DNA of 64,000 nucleotides. Origin: Bugula neritina (taxonomy: Eukaryota; Bryozoa; Gymnolaemata; Cheilostomatida; Bugulidae). Both the position numbers and the translations under genes were made by a program. The notes beneath the pieces are model-generated. The model worked only from the letters and a program-made list of their open reading frames with translations. It searched no databases and had not been told where the DNA came from. Positions 24,936-34,937 of the stretch are shown one piece after another (the first letter of the stretch is position 1; the number at the start of each line of letters is the position of its first letter). The stretch spans positions 2,269,001 through 2,333,000 of the forward strand of contig OZ037765.1 in the NCBI GenBank assembly GCA_964035545.1. Direction: 5' to 3'.

Positions 24936-27900
24936 TTAGCTGGTGTGGTTGAGAACACAGCTTAGATATGTAGCTGCATCAGTTATAGCCTGGGAATCAT
25001 AATACTGAACTAGTCTGGCTCTCCACACCTCCCAACTTTTAGCATCTCTTAGCTTTGGCAGTGGTTTATTGAGTAAACTGAGCGTAGGAGCTGAAAGTAG
25101 AATTCAAGGAGCTTTTTAAGTTCATTTTGGTAGTGTATGGTGACAAAAAACAAAAGAAACATTTCAAATTTTAAAAACTTCTTGAAATGCTGCCAATAAC
25201 TAACTTCAGTTAAAGGATAGATAATTATGGTGTGTACTCTTAAGATATTTGTGGTGGTCAGGATAAAAACACTAAAATATTTTTAATAATTTTTAGCTTT
25301 GATAGTACAGATTGGGGAATAGCATCTCAATATTATTTAAAATAATACATTATTGATGATAATGGAGCATTACCTTTACTATTCAATAATTAATCCGTAG
25401 AATATGAAATAGACTAAAACACAGTCTTTTTACTATGCAATATGAAATAGACTAAATCACAGTCTTTTCACTGTGCAATACTTACCAGTTCTGTACTGAC
25501 GAGCCACCCAATCAACAGCCTGGAATATTCCATTCTTCTCCGTGTCTTTCAAACATACACACAGATCTTTAGCTGGCTGAAACATGTGTAAAGAAATATA
25601 TAGCTTCACTGTATAAAGCTGAGAGATATAACTTGTATTAGGAATGTCTCACCTTTTGTGTTTATGCATGCTATTGTAGTAAACTGTGGGTTATGAATGC
25701 AACTAGTGCTTGAACATACTCTTTGCGTTAGAGAGAATAAGCCAAGTATTTGAATACGAATGAAAGATAAACTTTATTTGCATCAGATACAGCTTATGTG
25801 GTCCTACTACCAGCGAGCTCCAGTAGTAGTCTGAATCTACACTGGAAACTCGCCTGCTTTTATACACAAGAATTCACATCTAGAATGTTCCAACAGACAA
25901 AAGAAAGTTAAGCTTGACAGTAACAAAAGAAAAATAGACAAAGGAGAATGAATAATTCAATAGGCCAAGAATTTAGCTATAATAACAACCTATTGAAGGC
26001 ATTCATAAAAGCTACACAAATTTCCAGTATCAGTATTAATGCAAAACGATGAAATAGCAAAAAGGGAAAATAACTCTGGAAATGCGTATTTAATGAAAAT
26101 TACATTATACTGAAAGCTTAATCACAATAATAAGGCATTAGAAAGCTAGTGCAACTTAGCTACAATTACAGCATTCAAAATATACGCAACAGTAATTATA
26201 ATACTGACACACGCAGTTACTTGAAAACAGTAGAGGATGAGAATCTATCACATTCTCCCCCCATCGAAAAGCATCCCCTTTTCGATAACAAAACAATGAT
26301 TCCACACAAAAAAATGAAACACAAACGTAGAAAAATATGCGGTTAACAGGAAAGTATTATGATTAATCACACGTAACACGAGAACATTTACAGTTCAATT
26401 GGCTATTGCCAGCGGCCCCTGGTTGTCCGGTTTTATCATTAGAGGTGGTGCACCAGGCTTTCTATCTCTTCTGTATTTGGATCGAGGATATGGGACCAGG
26501 CCTCGATTGCGCTATCCAGGACGCACTCTCGGTAAGGAAGTGCCATACTCTGCCCGTGACGGGGCAATTGTGGGTGGGTTGGCTGAGTCTGTTCTTCTAT
26601 CTGGTTGCCTGGTGCTCCAGATATCCAATACTGGCGGGCGACCAGGGCCCGAGGCATTGCCAGTATTGGAGGGTCCTCTTCGTCTCTGCCTGCGAGGTGG
26701 TCGCCGTATAGAGTGCCCTGCTCCTCCCCAGCTGTGAGCTGGAGCTCAACCGGTTCGGGGTCAGGGCCACTAACGCTGGCGGAACACACCTCGGAAGAGG
26801 GGGTGTCGTACTGCTGGCTGCGGGGAGCCGAAACAGGAGCTGGTGGGGGAGGGGAGTCGGATCGACTGGCCTCCTCGGTATCCTTACGCTCCTCTGTTTG
26901 GGTATCTGGCGAGGTAACTCCCATAGCTGATGCTAGTGTCTGAATAACAGTGTTTAAATTATACTTAGGGGTATCAGGATTACAATTCAACGTGAGCTGT
27001 AACTCACGTGCTAGCTGTGTGAAATCTTCTTCTTGGTGGAATTCTCCGGGGTGATGGAGGGAATTTCCAGCCAAGATGGGGTGGTCGTCCGTACTGGGTG
27101 GGTTGTCTTCATGAGGGGGCCACTCCAGGTGCCCTACAGCATAGTCTGCCAGATACCTAGGGGGTCTTCTTGACCGCTGGCTCCTCTCAATTGGAACAGG
27201 CACCGGTGGTGTTGGTGGCTCCTGTGCTACCCTAGTAGGGGGGTCCCCGCCTTCACCCAACACGGGGGTGGGGGTGTCCTCCCCCAGGGAGGGTGGTGGT
27301 CCTAGGGCTTGCCGCTGTTCCTGTTCCCGCTCTTCTCTCTGCTGTCGCTCCAGTTGCTCTATCAAGGCGGCCTGCTCCTGGTCCGCCTCCCTGGGGACCA
27401 TAATCTCCACCTCACGGGGCTGGGTGGCCCGTCCACGACGGTTGGGCTGACGGTGGGGCTCCAAGAGGGGTGGAGCCTGACCCACCGCGTCTGGGCTGGC
27501 ATGGTAAGGTTTGAGGGGCTGCTCGCTCTGGACAGAGACCTGTCCAGAGCGCTCCACACGGTATGTGTGGTTGGGCAGCACCTCTACTACGCAGTAGGGG
27601 CCGACGAACTTGGGCTGAAGCTTAGCCGACTGTCCGCGCCGCCTACGGTAACTCACCATCCAGACCCAGTCTCCCACTTGGTACAACGGGGGCTCCTCCG
27701 AGTCCTCTGTGCGGGTCTGCCACTGCTGGGTGCGCAGCGCATCATGAGCTTTGCCCATGATGTCCATCAGACCCTCCACATATTCGTGTACCGGTGACTC
27801 GGGGGCAGGAACATGGTACGTCAGGTGTTCCGGGACCCGCGTCTCTCGGCCTAACATCAGGAAGTTTGGGGTCTCCTGCGTGGCGGAGTGTGGTGTGCTG

Positions 27901-30900
27901 CGGTAAGCCCGCATGATCTGCGGCAGCACCACGTCCCATTCTTCCTGACCTCGACCAAGCAGCAGGCTCCGGAGCGCGTCACCCAACATCCTGTTGTTCC
28001 GCTCGACGACTCCGTTCCCTTGCGGGTGATATGGGGTGGTCCGACTCTGGTTCACCCCCCATATCCGGCAGAGGTCTCCCATGAGCTGGGACTGGAACTG
28101 GGCGCCCTGGTCCGTATGTATCTGCTCGGGTAAACCGAGGTAACAGAACACATGTTGGTCCAGGGTCCGGGCCACCGTGGGGGCGGTGGCGTCTGGAATA
28201 GCCAGAGCATCCGCCCACCGGGTAAAGTGGTCCGTGAGCACCAGTATCCAGGTGTTTCCTCTGGCGGATAACGGCATAGGCCCGACGAGGTCTACCGCCA
28301 CTACTTGCCACGGTCGACCAGCGTACAGCCGGCGTCGACCAGTGGTTTCCGTGGGGCGGCCATGCTTGCTAGCTTGGCAGACCTCGCATTGCCGTACCCG
28401 CAGTCGTACGTCCCGAGTCATTCCGGGCCAATACCAACGCAGCCGCAGACACCTGATGACCCGACTGACTCCAGCATGAGCCTGCTTATGGGTGTCCCAG
28501 ATCAGTTCCCGCCGGAGGGCGCGTGGACAGACGACGCGGTCCCTCTTCTGCTGGCGGTTGTCTGCTGCTAACGTTATCATCAGGAGGCCATCAGGACTGA
28601 CCTTGAGGGCATCCCAGCGACGACAGAGGAGTTGGAACTCAACGTCTCCCTGCCGCTGCTGTTCCTCGCTAGGTCGTCGGCCCTCCTTCTTGGCCCGGAA
28701 GATGTCCGCTACCGCGCCGGGTAGCGTCTCCTGGAGTCGGCACAGCTCCTTGACGTTCTGGTGCAGAGTAGGGTTGGCGTGGAGCGCCTGGACACCGTCC
28801 TGGTGGGTTTCGGTCCGAAGATGGCCGTGCTCCCACCGGTAGGCGGTGCCCTCCACTAGCTCTGTTTCCACGTCAAGGCGAGCGGGTCCCCCGTCCCGCT
28901 GTTCAATGTGCAGGCATTGCTTACAGTCCTCTACCGGCCGGCGGCTCATGCCGTCGGCGTTCCCATGCTTCCGGCCTGCACGGTGCTCTATACGGTAAGA
29001 GAACTCGGCAAGAATCTCTAGCCAACGAGCCACCTGGCTCGAGGGCTCTGCACGTTTACACAGCCATATCAGTGATGCATGGTCTGTTCGCAAACGGAAC
29101 GATTTCCCATACAGATATGGCCGAAAGTGCTTGACCGCCTTGACTACTGCTAGGAGTTCCTTCCTAGTGGTGCAGTAGTTCTTCTCGGCGGCCGCGAGAG
29201 TCTTGCTATAGTAAGCCACGACCACCTCACTTCCACCCTGGACTTGAGACAGGACGGCTCCCACGCTGTGGTCGCTGGCGTCGGTGTCCAGGATGTACTC
29301 CTTGGCTGGATCAGGATACGCCAGGATTGGCGCTTCCATTAGCCGTTGCTTGAGGTGGTCGAATGCCTGCTGCTCCTCCTGTGTCCACTGCCACCGGACT
29401 CCCTTTGCGGTCAGCCGATTTAACGGCTGAGCCACTCCTGCGAAACCAGGTATGTACTGCCGGTAGTACCCTACTAGGCCCAGGAATGCACGCAACTCAG
29501 GGAGGTCGCGGGGGACAGTCCACTCCTTCACAGCTTGTACCTTCTCTGGATCGGTAGCGACCCCATCACGGCCAACCACATGGCCCAGGTATGTGACTTC
29601 TGGCTGCAGGAGTGCGCACTTGGAGGGCTTCAGCTTCAGTCCGGCTGCCCGGAGACGGTCAAAGACCTCCCGCAGACGACTGACATGAGTCGAAAAGTCT
29701 GGGGAGATGACAATGACATCGTCCAGATAGATGAGGAGGGTCTTCCAGTGTAACCCACTGAGGACTTGCTCCATGAGCCGTTGGAATGTTGCCGGAGCGG
29801 ACGTTAGTCCGAATGGCAGTACTTTCCACTTCCAGAGCCCGTCGCGAGTAATGAATGCTGCTTTGTCCTGGGCATCAGGACTGAGGGGCACTTGCCAGTA
29901 CCCGCTAAGCAGATCCAAAGTACTGAAGTACTTGCTACCCGCGAGGGCATCTAGAGACTCATCTATCCGTGGGAGAGGGTAGGCGTCCTGGATGGTAGCG
30001 TTGTTGAGTCTGCGGTAGTCTACGCAGAATCTCCAGCTACCATCCTTCTTCTTGACCAGGACCACTGGGGAGCTCCACGCACCGTGGGCAGGCTCAATCA
30101 GATCCCGGTCCAGAAGATCCTGTACCTGTCGGCTCACCTCCTTCTCCTTCTCCGGGCCCAGACGTCGGGTAGGCTGCCTGATGGGAGTGGTGTCGGCTGC
30201 CAGGGGTATCTCGTGAGAGATAACCTTAGTCAGCCCCATGTCTCTATCGCCACGACTGAAGACATCACTGTACTCCGCGAGTAGTTGAGCCAGTACTTGG
30301 CGTTCAGTACTACTCGTACAGTTTCCACATGCTCCGCCATACAGGTCAGCCAGATGCTCCGGGACTGCTTCTCGTCTGGTGTGAGGGGGGTTTCCCTGGT
30401 TGTCGGCCACTGTCTCCAGTGCCGGACCCACATCCGCTTCCTGGATGGAGTGGTACTTCCCCACCAGCGCTCCAGCCGATAGTTGGACAGGTTCCGTGAA
30501 GGGGTTGATGCACTGCACGAGGAGCTCTTGCCGACAATCTAGCCGATTCAGGCTGTTTGCTAGTCGGATGGCTCCATGCGTTCCCTCAACCATCCCCAGG
30601 CCGGCGATCCCTTTGCAGTTGACTCTGCATCGGAGGGTCGCCTGGGATCTCCCCGGAACCGTGCAGTCCCGCACTACCTGGACTCCGCCCACCAAGGGCC
30701 TGCCAAACTTGTCAACACAGACAAGTTCCTTCCCAGCCATCACCACCACTGACTTCTGGAAATCCATGTGACACTGGTGTTTCTCCAGAAAGGGCATTCC
30801 CAAGATGGCGTCCTCCTTCAGCTGGCTGACTATGAACGTCTCGTGAATTGCTTGATCACGGACGCGTCCAGGCAGTGAGATGACGCCGTAGAAAGGGATG

Positions 30901-33900
30901 CATGATCCGTCCGCCAACGTACCATGCGCACCTTCATACGGCTCGAGGCTCGCCCGCTCTCGAGCACCAAGAGTATCAAAGAGACGCCTACTCAGCAGGT
31001 TGGTAGTGCACCCAGTATCCAGTAGGAATGTGGCAGCTTTACCCGAAATCTTTCCGGGCAGGAAGTAGCTGCTTCCGTACGGCTGGGTGCTCCTGGAGCG
31101 GTCAGTCTCTGGGGGAGACACAACTTGGGTCCGCACAGCGGGCCTCCTCTTCGTCTTAGAGACAACGGGGGTTTTCTGAGGTCGGGAGGGTAGCTTGGGG
31201 TACTCTTGTGAGTAAGCTGAATCCTCCCCCACAACCTCCTCGGGCAACCCCGCGAACCGGTTACGGAGTGGCCAGGCTGGAGGATCGGGTAGACCTTGCG
31301 GTCTCCGAGATCTCCGAGGTGCCTGCCATCCGGTTTCTTCTAGCTCCATCCGGGTTTCGAGTGGCATGGCAGGAGGATCGGGTAGACCTTTCGGTCTCCG
31401 AGATCTCCGTGGTGCCTGCCACTCGGTACCGGCAGACTCTGTGGAGGTCTCTTCTGTTACCCTCCGAGTCCTATCCCGGACGGGATTAGCGTGAGGCCCA
31501 CGGGTGGCGGAAGTTACCGTGGGCCTTGGGTGTTTAAAGGCCTCTGTCCTATAGGGCAGTGCCTTCTCACATGACCTTGCATCCTGCACTCCCAACAGGT
31601 GGGCAGAGACGGGCGGACAGGGTCGTCCCGCGATCGGGGAGCCCGCCTGTCCGTCTGGTTGCGCTGCAACTCCGACACCGTAGCCTGCAGGCCTTTCATC
31701 ATGTTCATCAACATGGTGAGCTGCGTCTGCTCGGGTGATGGAGTTACTGCTGCCGCCACCTGTGGGGTTGGAGATGGGGGTGCCTCTTCTTCGTCTTTGG
31801 CCACCTGTCGAGCTGTGTAGCTTGCCTTCTGAGGCTCTTCTACTTGGAAGTAAGCCTTCCCCATCTTCAGCGCTTCTTCTATACTGCTGACCTTGGCGGC
31901 CAGCCAGTATCGCTGCAGGTCCGGGTGGTTCACGCTCCGGAAGAACGCGTTATAAACGAGGCGCTTCCGGTCGTCGTCAGTGGCGTGACCGAAAGCAGCC
32001 TGAGCCAGGCGCTCTACCTCGTTAGCGTGATCTTCCAGATGTGTTCTTTGGTCTCTCCTCATCACTTGTAGTTGGTCTGCCGCCTCTTCAGTCGTCAGAC
32101 CGAACCGGGCCCTGAGAGCCCGCATGATGTGCTCTTCATCAGGCCCAAGAGCGAAGCTCTTGGCCCGGCCTGTCAGACAGGCCCGAAGTTGGAGGATGCG
32201 CACCCGTACTGGCCATTCAGCGATGGTGGCCACATCCTGGAACTCCCTGATGAATTGCTCTACGTCTCCTTCTCCTCCGAAATTCGGGGGCTGGAGGCGA
32301 TACCTGTCACCAGGTGATGCCTGTCCTGTAGTAGTCTGAATCTACACTGGAAACTCGCCTGCTTTTATACACAAGAATTCACATCTAGAATGTTCCAACA
32401 GACAAAAGAAAGTTAAGCTTGACAGTAACAAAAGAAAAATAGACAAAGGAGAATGAATAATTCAATAGGCCAAGAATTTAGCTATAATAACAACCTATTG
32501 AAGGCATTCATAAAAGCTACACAAATTTCCAGTATCAGTATTAATGCAAAACGATGAAATAGCAAAAAGGGAAAATAACTCTGGAAATGCGTATTTAATG
32601 AAAATTACATTATACTGAAAGCTTAATCACAATAATAAGGCATTAGAAAGCTAGTGCAACTTAGCTACAATTACAGCATTCAAAATATACGCAACAGTAA
32701 TTATAATACTGACACACGCAGTTACTTGAAAACAGTAGAGGATGAGAATCTATCACACTATTTTTAGATTCTAATTTATTGTTATAGTTTTACAGTTTTA
32801 TATACAGTGAAAATAAAAACTGTTTCATTATCAAAGTATATTATAGATTGTGAATATTGGTAGTTGATTTCCCCTGTTTTTATTACTCTTGCTAATAGCT
32901 GTTGTGGAGATTTCAGTTGAGTGTTTCTAGTTAACACAGTTTATGCAGCAGAATCTAAGCAACATTTCTTTTTTAGTTTACATGATTCACATATTATATA
33001 TAGCTATTGTTTTTAGCTACTAATAACATATATTAATATAATAATCTATATTATAAAATATAATAATTATATATTATGATGGACTTTAACAACATAGCGT
33101 TAAAATAAAATAGCATAATGATAATTATATTTCAGTTTACAGAAACTACCTGCTTCATAAGATTAAACTCCTCTTTGATTTTAGCCCAAGTGTCTTTCAT
33201 ATGAAACTTGTGGACAATCCTGGCTACGAGTGGCCAGTTAGTACCAAACTGATCACTTGACTGTCCCACCTGTGACATCACAGAGTCTATGGTGTTCATT
33301 GCCTCACTCACAAAATTCTTATCTATGGTGAAATATTCAGAGAGTTTTATCTGACATGTAAGAATAGCTAGAAGTATGCAAATAAGTAGGTGTGCTATAT
33401 GAATGATATATAAATGTTCATTTATTTCCTAAATATATGTAATAATATTGTTACTCCAAGTATGTTATTATTAATGATAGGTCCTTCAAGAGCATGGGAG
33501 ATAAATATTTAATGTAACTTAATTGTTTATGTAAACTCTTTTTGTTGGCCATTTAAAATCTTAAATAGCAACAGATAGGAGAACAAAACTCTAAATGAAA
33601 AATAATAGATAATTTAGATATTACTAATTTCTTCTTCGGGAGCATGGGGGATAACTCTTTCAGTTTCTGTCGGGTCATTTAGTCGAGGATTTACTACAGG
33701 AACACCATTGAGCTCTTCAGCCAGAGGGTTGAACTTCCTCAGTTCATTTAGTGTGAGGGAGTGGATAGCATGAGCAATGGTCTCATTGAAGTTGGGGGAG
33801 AGTCCATTCTCCTCGTACAACTGTGTGATAGAGTGTAATCTAGCTTATAGAACTTTGGTAAATGTTATGAAGTATCACCAGCTTTGGTAGGTACACATGA

Positions 33901-34118
33901 ACTGTAAAGTGTGAAATTTATTTGGTGGTATTCAATCAACTTTTGTTTTAAAAGAAATCTAAAAACTTGAAAGCTTGTCTTAAGCTATTACCCTGCATAC
34001 AGCTTATTTACGATTAAATGTCATACTTACAGTAACATACTTAACTTACCTGAGCACATTCTTTAGATAGAGCAGGGAGCACAACTCCTAATAGAACAAC
34101 TCCAATAACTGCCTTCAT
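24936..34118 (-). CDS. Secreted protein family, copy B, with a Gypsy element in intron 3
   Basis: Minus-strand exons are 34118-34050, 33820-33625, 33322-33150, 25576-25486 and 25090-24936, 227 residues with all phases intact. Signal peptide, NFNETI sequon, HKFHMKD, LCVCLKDTEK and the C-terminal YLSCVLNHTS are as in copy C. Differences from C are mostly single residues, concentrated in exon 5 (for example PTLS versus PLFT). Intron 3 was about 500 bp before a 7.1 kb Ty3/Gypsy element inserted in the same orientation. Its LTR promoter and AATAAA signals therefore face the same way as this gene and may shorten its transcript. The reading frame itself is not damaged. Confidence 0.85.
25675..26252 (-). 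repeat. 3' LTR of the Gypsy element (complete)
   Basis: 578 bp, TG..CA bounded. On the minus strand it starts TGTGATAG directly after the polypurine tract (26253-26262, ggggggagaa). It has a TATA box (tataaaag, 25857-25864) and AATAAA (25773-25778). Confidence 0.9.
26253..26262 (-). promoter_or_regulatory. Polypurine tract (plus-strand primer site) of the Gypsy element
   Basis: On the minus strand ggggggagaa lies immediately before the 3' LTR start TGTGATAG, the expected position. This independently fixes the LTR boundary. Confidence 0.85.
26439..31595 (-). CDS. pol: Gypsy pol polyprotein (PR-RT-RNaseH-IN), open frame
   Basis: Open frame of 1718 codons without stops. Landmarks: aspartic protease DTG at about 193; reverse transcriptase YLDD at about 623; RNase H TDAS at about 771; integrase zinc finger H..H..CxxC at about 1036-1073; catalytic D, D, E near 1102, 1162 and 1198; GPY motif near 1332. 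About 360 proline-rich and acidic residues of unknown role follow. The N-terminus has a duplicated block (WQAPRRSRRP..GLPDPP, twice). The frame is -1 to gag, and translation most likely enters at the slippery site 31532-31538, so residues before that point are probably not made. These are standard functions of reverse transcription and integration. Although open, the copy lacks its 5' cis elements. Confidence 0.95.
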   Translation of the reverse strand: MGVQDARSCEKALPYRTEAFKHPRPTVTSATRGPHANPVRDRTRRVTEETSTESAGTEWQAPRRSRRPKGLPDPPAMPLETRMELEETGWQAPRRSRRPQGLPDPPAWPLRNRFAGLPEEVVGEDSAYSQEYPKLPSRPQKTPVVSKTKRRPAVRTQVVSPPETDRSRSTQPYGSSYFLPGKISGKAATFLLDTGCTTNLLSRRLFDTLGARERASLEPYEGAHGTLADGSCIPFYGVISLPGRVRDQAIHETFIVSQLKEDAILGMPFLEKHQCHMDFQKSVVVMAGKELVCVDKFGRPLVGGVQVVRDCTVPGRSQATLRCRVNCKGIAGLGMVEGTHGAIRLANSLNRLDCRQELLVQCINPFTEPVQLSAGALVGKYHSIQEADVGPALETVADNQGNPPHTRREAVPEHLADLYGGACGNCTSSTERQVLAQLLAEYSDVFSRGDRDMGLTKVISHEIPLAADTTPIRQPTRRLGPEKEKEVSRQVQDLLDRDLIEPAHGAWSSPVVLVKKKDGSWRFCVDYRRLNNATIQDAYPLPRIDESLDALAGSKYFSTLDLLSGYWQVPLSPDAQDKAAFITRDGLWKWKVLPFGLTSAPATFQRLMEQVLSGLHWKTLLIYLDDVIVISPDFSTHVSRLREVFDRLRAAGLKLKPSKCALLQPEVTYLGHVVGRDGVATDPEKVQAVKEWTVPRDLPELRAFLGLVGYYRQYIPGFAGVAQPLNRLTAKGVRWQWTQEEQQAFDHLKQRLMEAPILAYPDPAKEYILDTDASDHSVGAVLSQVQGGSEVVVAYYSKTLAAAEKNYCTTRKELLAVVKAVKHFRPYLYGKSFRLRTDHASLIWLCKRAEPSSQVARWLEILAEFSYRIEHRAGRKHGNADGMSRRPVEDCKQCLHIEQRDGGPARLDVETELVEGTAYRWEHGHLRTETHQDGVQALHANPTLHQNVKELCRLQETLPGAVADIFRAKKEGRRPSEEQQRQGDVEFQLLCRRWDALKVSPDGLLMITLAADNRQQKRDRVVCPRALRRELIWDTHKQAHAGVSRVIRCLRLRWYWPGMTRDVRLRVRQCEVCQASKHGRPTETTGRRRLYAGRPWQVVAVDLVGPMPLSARGNTWILVLTDHFTRWADALAIPDATAPTVARTLDQHVFCYLGLPEQIHTDQGAQFQSQLMGDLCRIWGVNQSRTTPYHPQGNGVVERNNRMLGDALRSLLLGRGQEEWDVVLPQIMRAYRSTPHSATQETPNFLMLGRETRVPEHLTYHVPAPESPVHEYVEGLMDIMGKAHDALRTQQWQTRTEDSEEPPLYQVGDWVWMVSYRRRRGQSAKLQPKFVGPYCVVEVLPNHTYRVERSGQVSVQSEQPLKPYHASPDAVGQAPPLLEPHRQPNRRGRATQPREVEIMVPREADQEQAALIEQLERQQREEREQEQRQALGPPPSLGEDTPTPVLGEGGDPPTRVAQEPPTPPVPVPIERSQRSRRPPRYLADYAVGHLEWPPHEDNPPSTDDHPILAGNSLHHPGEFHQEEDFTQLARELQLTLNCNPDTPKYNLNTVIQTLASAMGVTSPDTQTEERKDTEEASRSDSPPPPAPVSAPRSQQYDTPSSEVCSASVSGPDPEPVELQLTAGEEQGTLYGDHLAGRDEEDPPILAMPRALVARQYWISGAPGNQIEEQTQPTHPQLPRHGQSMALPYRECVLDSAIEAWSHILDPNTEEIESLVHHL
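31494..31538 (-). promoter_or_regulatory. Programmed -1 ribosomal frameshift signal between gag and pol
   Basis: On the minus strand, TTTAAAC sits at 31532-31538 in the right gag phase (T TTA AAC). A 5-nt spacer and a perfect 10-bp stem follow: AGGCCCACGG (31517-31526) pairs with CCGTGGGCCT (31494-31503) around a 13-nt loop that contains the gag stop. Slippage yields Phe-Lys-His, exactly the pol frame. Confidence 0.9.
31514..32326 (-). CDS. gag: Gypsy gag, N-terminally truncated
   Basis: The frame is open from the LTR junction, with residues such as RYRLQPPNFGGEGDVEQFI, a typical gag core opening, to a stop at 31514. The first in-frame ATG is at 32233. A CCHC zinc knuckle (CWECRMQGHVRRHC) lies near the end. 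The gag start codon and upstream leader are lost at the LTR junction. This nucleocapsid/capsid precursor would package the element RNA. Confidence 0.9.
   Translation of the reverse strand, partial: GQASPGDRYRLQPPNFGGEGDVEQFIREFQDVATIAEWPVRVRILQLRACLTGRAKSFALGPDEEHIMRALRARFGLTTEEAADQLQVMRRDQRTHLEDHANEVERLAQAAFGHATDDDRKRLVYNAFFRSVNHPDLQRYWLAAKVSSIEEALKMGKAYFQVEEPQKASYTARQVAKDEEEAPPSPTPQVAAAVTPSPEQTQLTMLMNMMKGLQATVSELQRNQTDRRAPRSRDDPVRPSLPTCWECRMQGHVRRHCPIGQRPLNTQGPR
32328..32757 (-). repeat. 5' LTR of the Gypsy element (truncated)
   Basis: 430 bp matching 25823-26252. The TATA box is kept (32362-32369). About 148 bp equivalent to 25675-25822 are absent, including the AATAAA, and gag sequence follows at a gtagtag junction. 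Confidence 0.9.
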
Positions 34119-34216
34119 ACTGTCAGTTCTGAAATGTCTCTAGTGAGTTGAGTTGACTTTGAAGTAGAGTTGGTGAATGCAGATGTTGTTATGATGACTT
34201 ATGTGTCCTGATAGCT

Positions 34217-34226
34217 TATTTATATA
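34217..34226 (-). promoter_or_regulatory. TATA box of copy B
   Basis: TATATAAATA on the minus strand about 100 bp before the ATG, in the same context as copies A and C. The two boxes of B and C form a divergent promoter pair across the palindrome centre. Confidence 0.7.
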
Positions 34227-34364
34227 TCAATAGATGTTGTGATAGCTTATGTGTTGTGATGGTGCAGAATAACTCTGGCTAGGAATTGTTTGAAGGTCGT
34301 TGACATCAACCCAGCTAAGTTATAGAAACTAGCAAAACAGAGTTGATAACAATAAAATGGTCAA

Positions 34365-34692
34365 ACAAAATAGCAAAGCAGAGTTTATAACAACCCAATC
34401 AGATTCACTTGGCTGATAAAAAGTGCAAACATTAAACCACAATATGAAAGGTTAGTTGATAATTCTCCTGATGGTCTAAAAATAGCAACAAGAAGCATGT
34501 TTAGCTTGTTGTTTATCAGTGTAATCTATAAAGTTAAATTGCAAGTTATGTAGCCAAAGTTCTTATGCTTCCTATATGTATAAATAAGGCTGGGATATTA
34601 TGTTGTAAGGTAATAACCTCTCTCAGTGTCTAGAAAGAAAGTATGATTTCAGTCTACCTGATGTAATGCTGATAAATACTGAAGTTTCTAAA
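34365..34692. other. Spacer at the centre of the B/C inverted repeat
   Basis: Non-palindromic spacer of about 330 bp between divergent B and C promoters. No gene seen. Confidence 0.6.
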
Positions 34693-34829
34693 CTTTGACC
34701 ACTTCTTTATCAACTCTGTTTTGCCAGTTTCTGTAGCATGGTTGGGTTGCTGTCAACGATCTTCAAATAGTTCATAGCCAGAGTTCTTATGCACCATCAC
34801 AACACATAAGCTATCACAACATCCATTGC

Positions 34830-34839
34830 TATATAAATA
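34830..34839 (+). promoter_or_regulatory. TATA box of copy C
   Basis: TATATAAATA 108 bp before the ATG, the same spacing as in copy A. Confidence 0.75.
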
Positions 34840-34937
34840 AGCTGTCTGAACACATAAGTCATCATAACAACATTTGCATTCACCAACTCTAGGTCAAAGT
34901 TAACTCAACTCACTAGAGACATTTCAGAACTGACAGT

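Larger units (their letters stand above)
25675..32757 (-). mobile_element. Ty3/Gypsy LTR retrotransposon, recent, 5'-end deleted
   Basis: A 4-bp target duplication, ctat (25671-25674 and 32758-32761), flanks TG..CA ends. Internal order on the minus strand is gag, protease, reverse transcriptase, RNase H, integrase and a long C-terminal extension. The 430 bp shared by the two LTRs look identical by eye, so the insertion is young. The interior is strikingly GC-rich, while both LTRs and the host sequence are AT-rich. The right (5') LTR runs directly into gag codons. The end of that LTR, the primer-binding site, the leader and the gag start are missing. Confidence 0.95.

Noticed and set aside
27268-30771. 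Long plus-strand ORFs (for example 27309-27797, 28492-28842, 30400-30771)
   Set aside because: Antisense shadows of the GC-rich Gypsy pol frame, where stop codons are rare on all strands.
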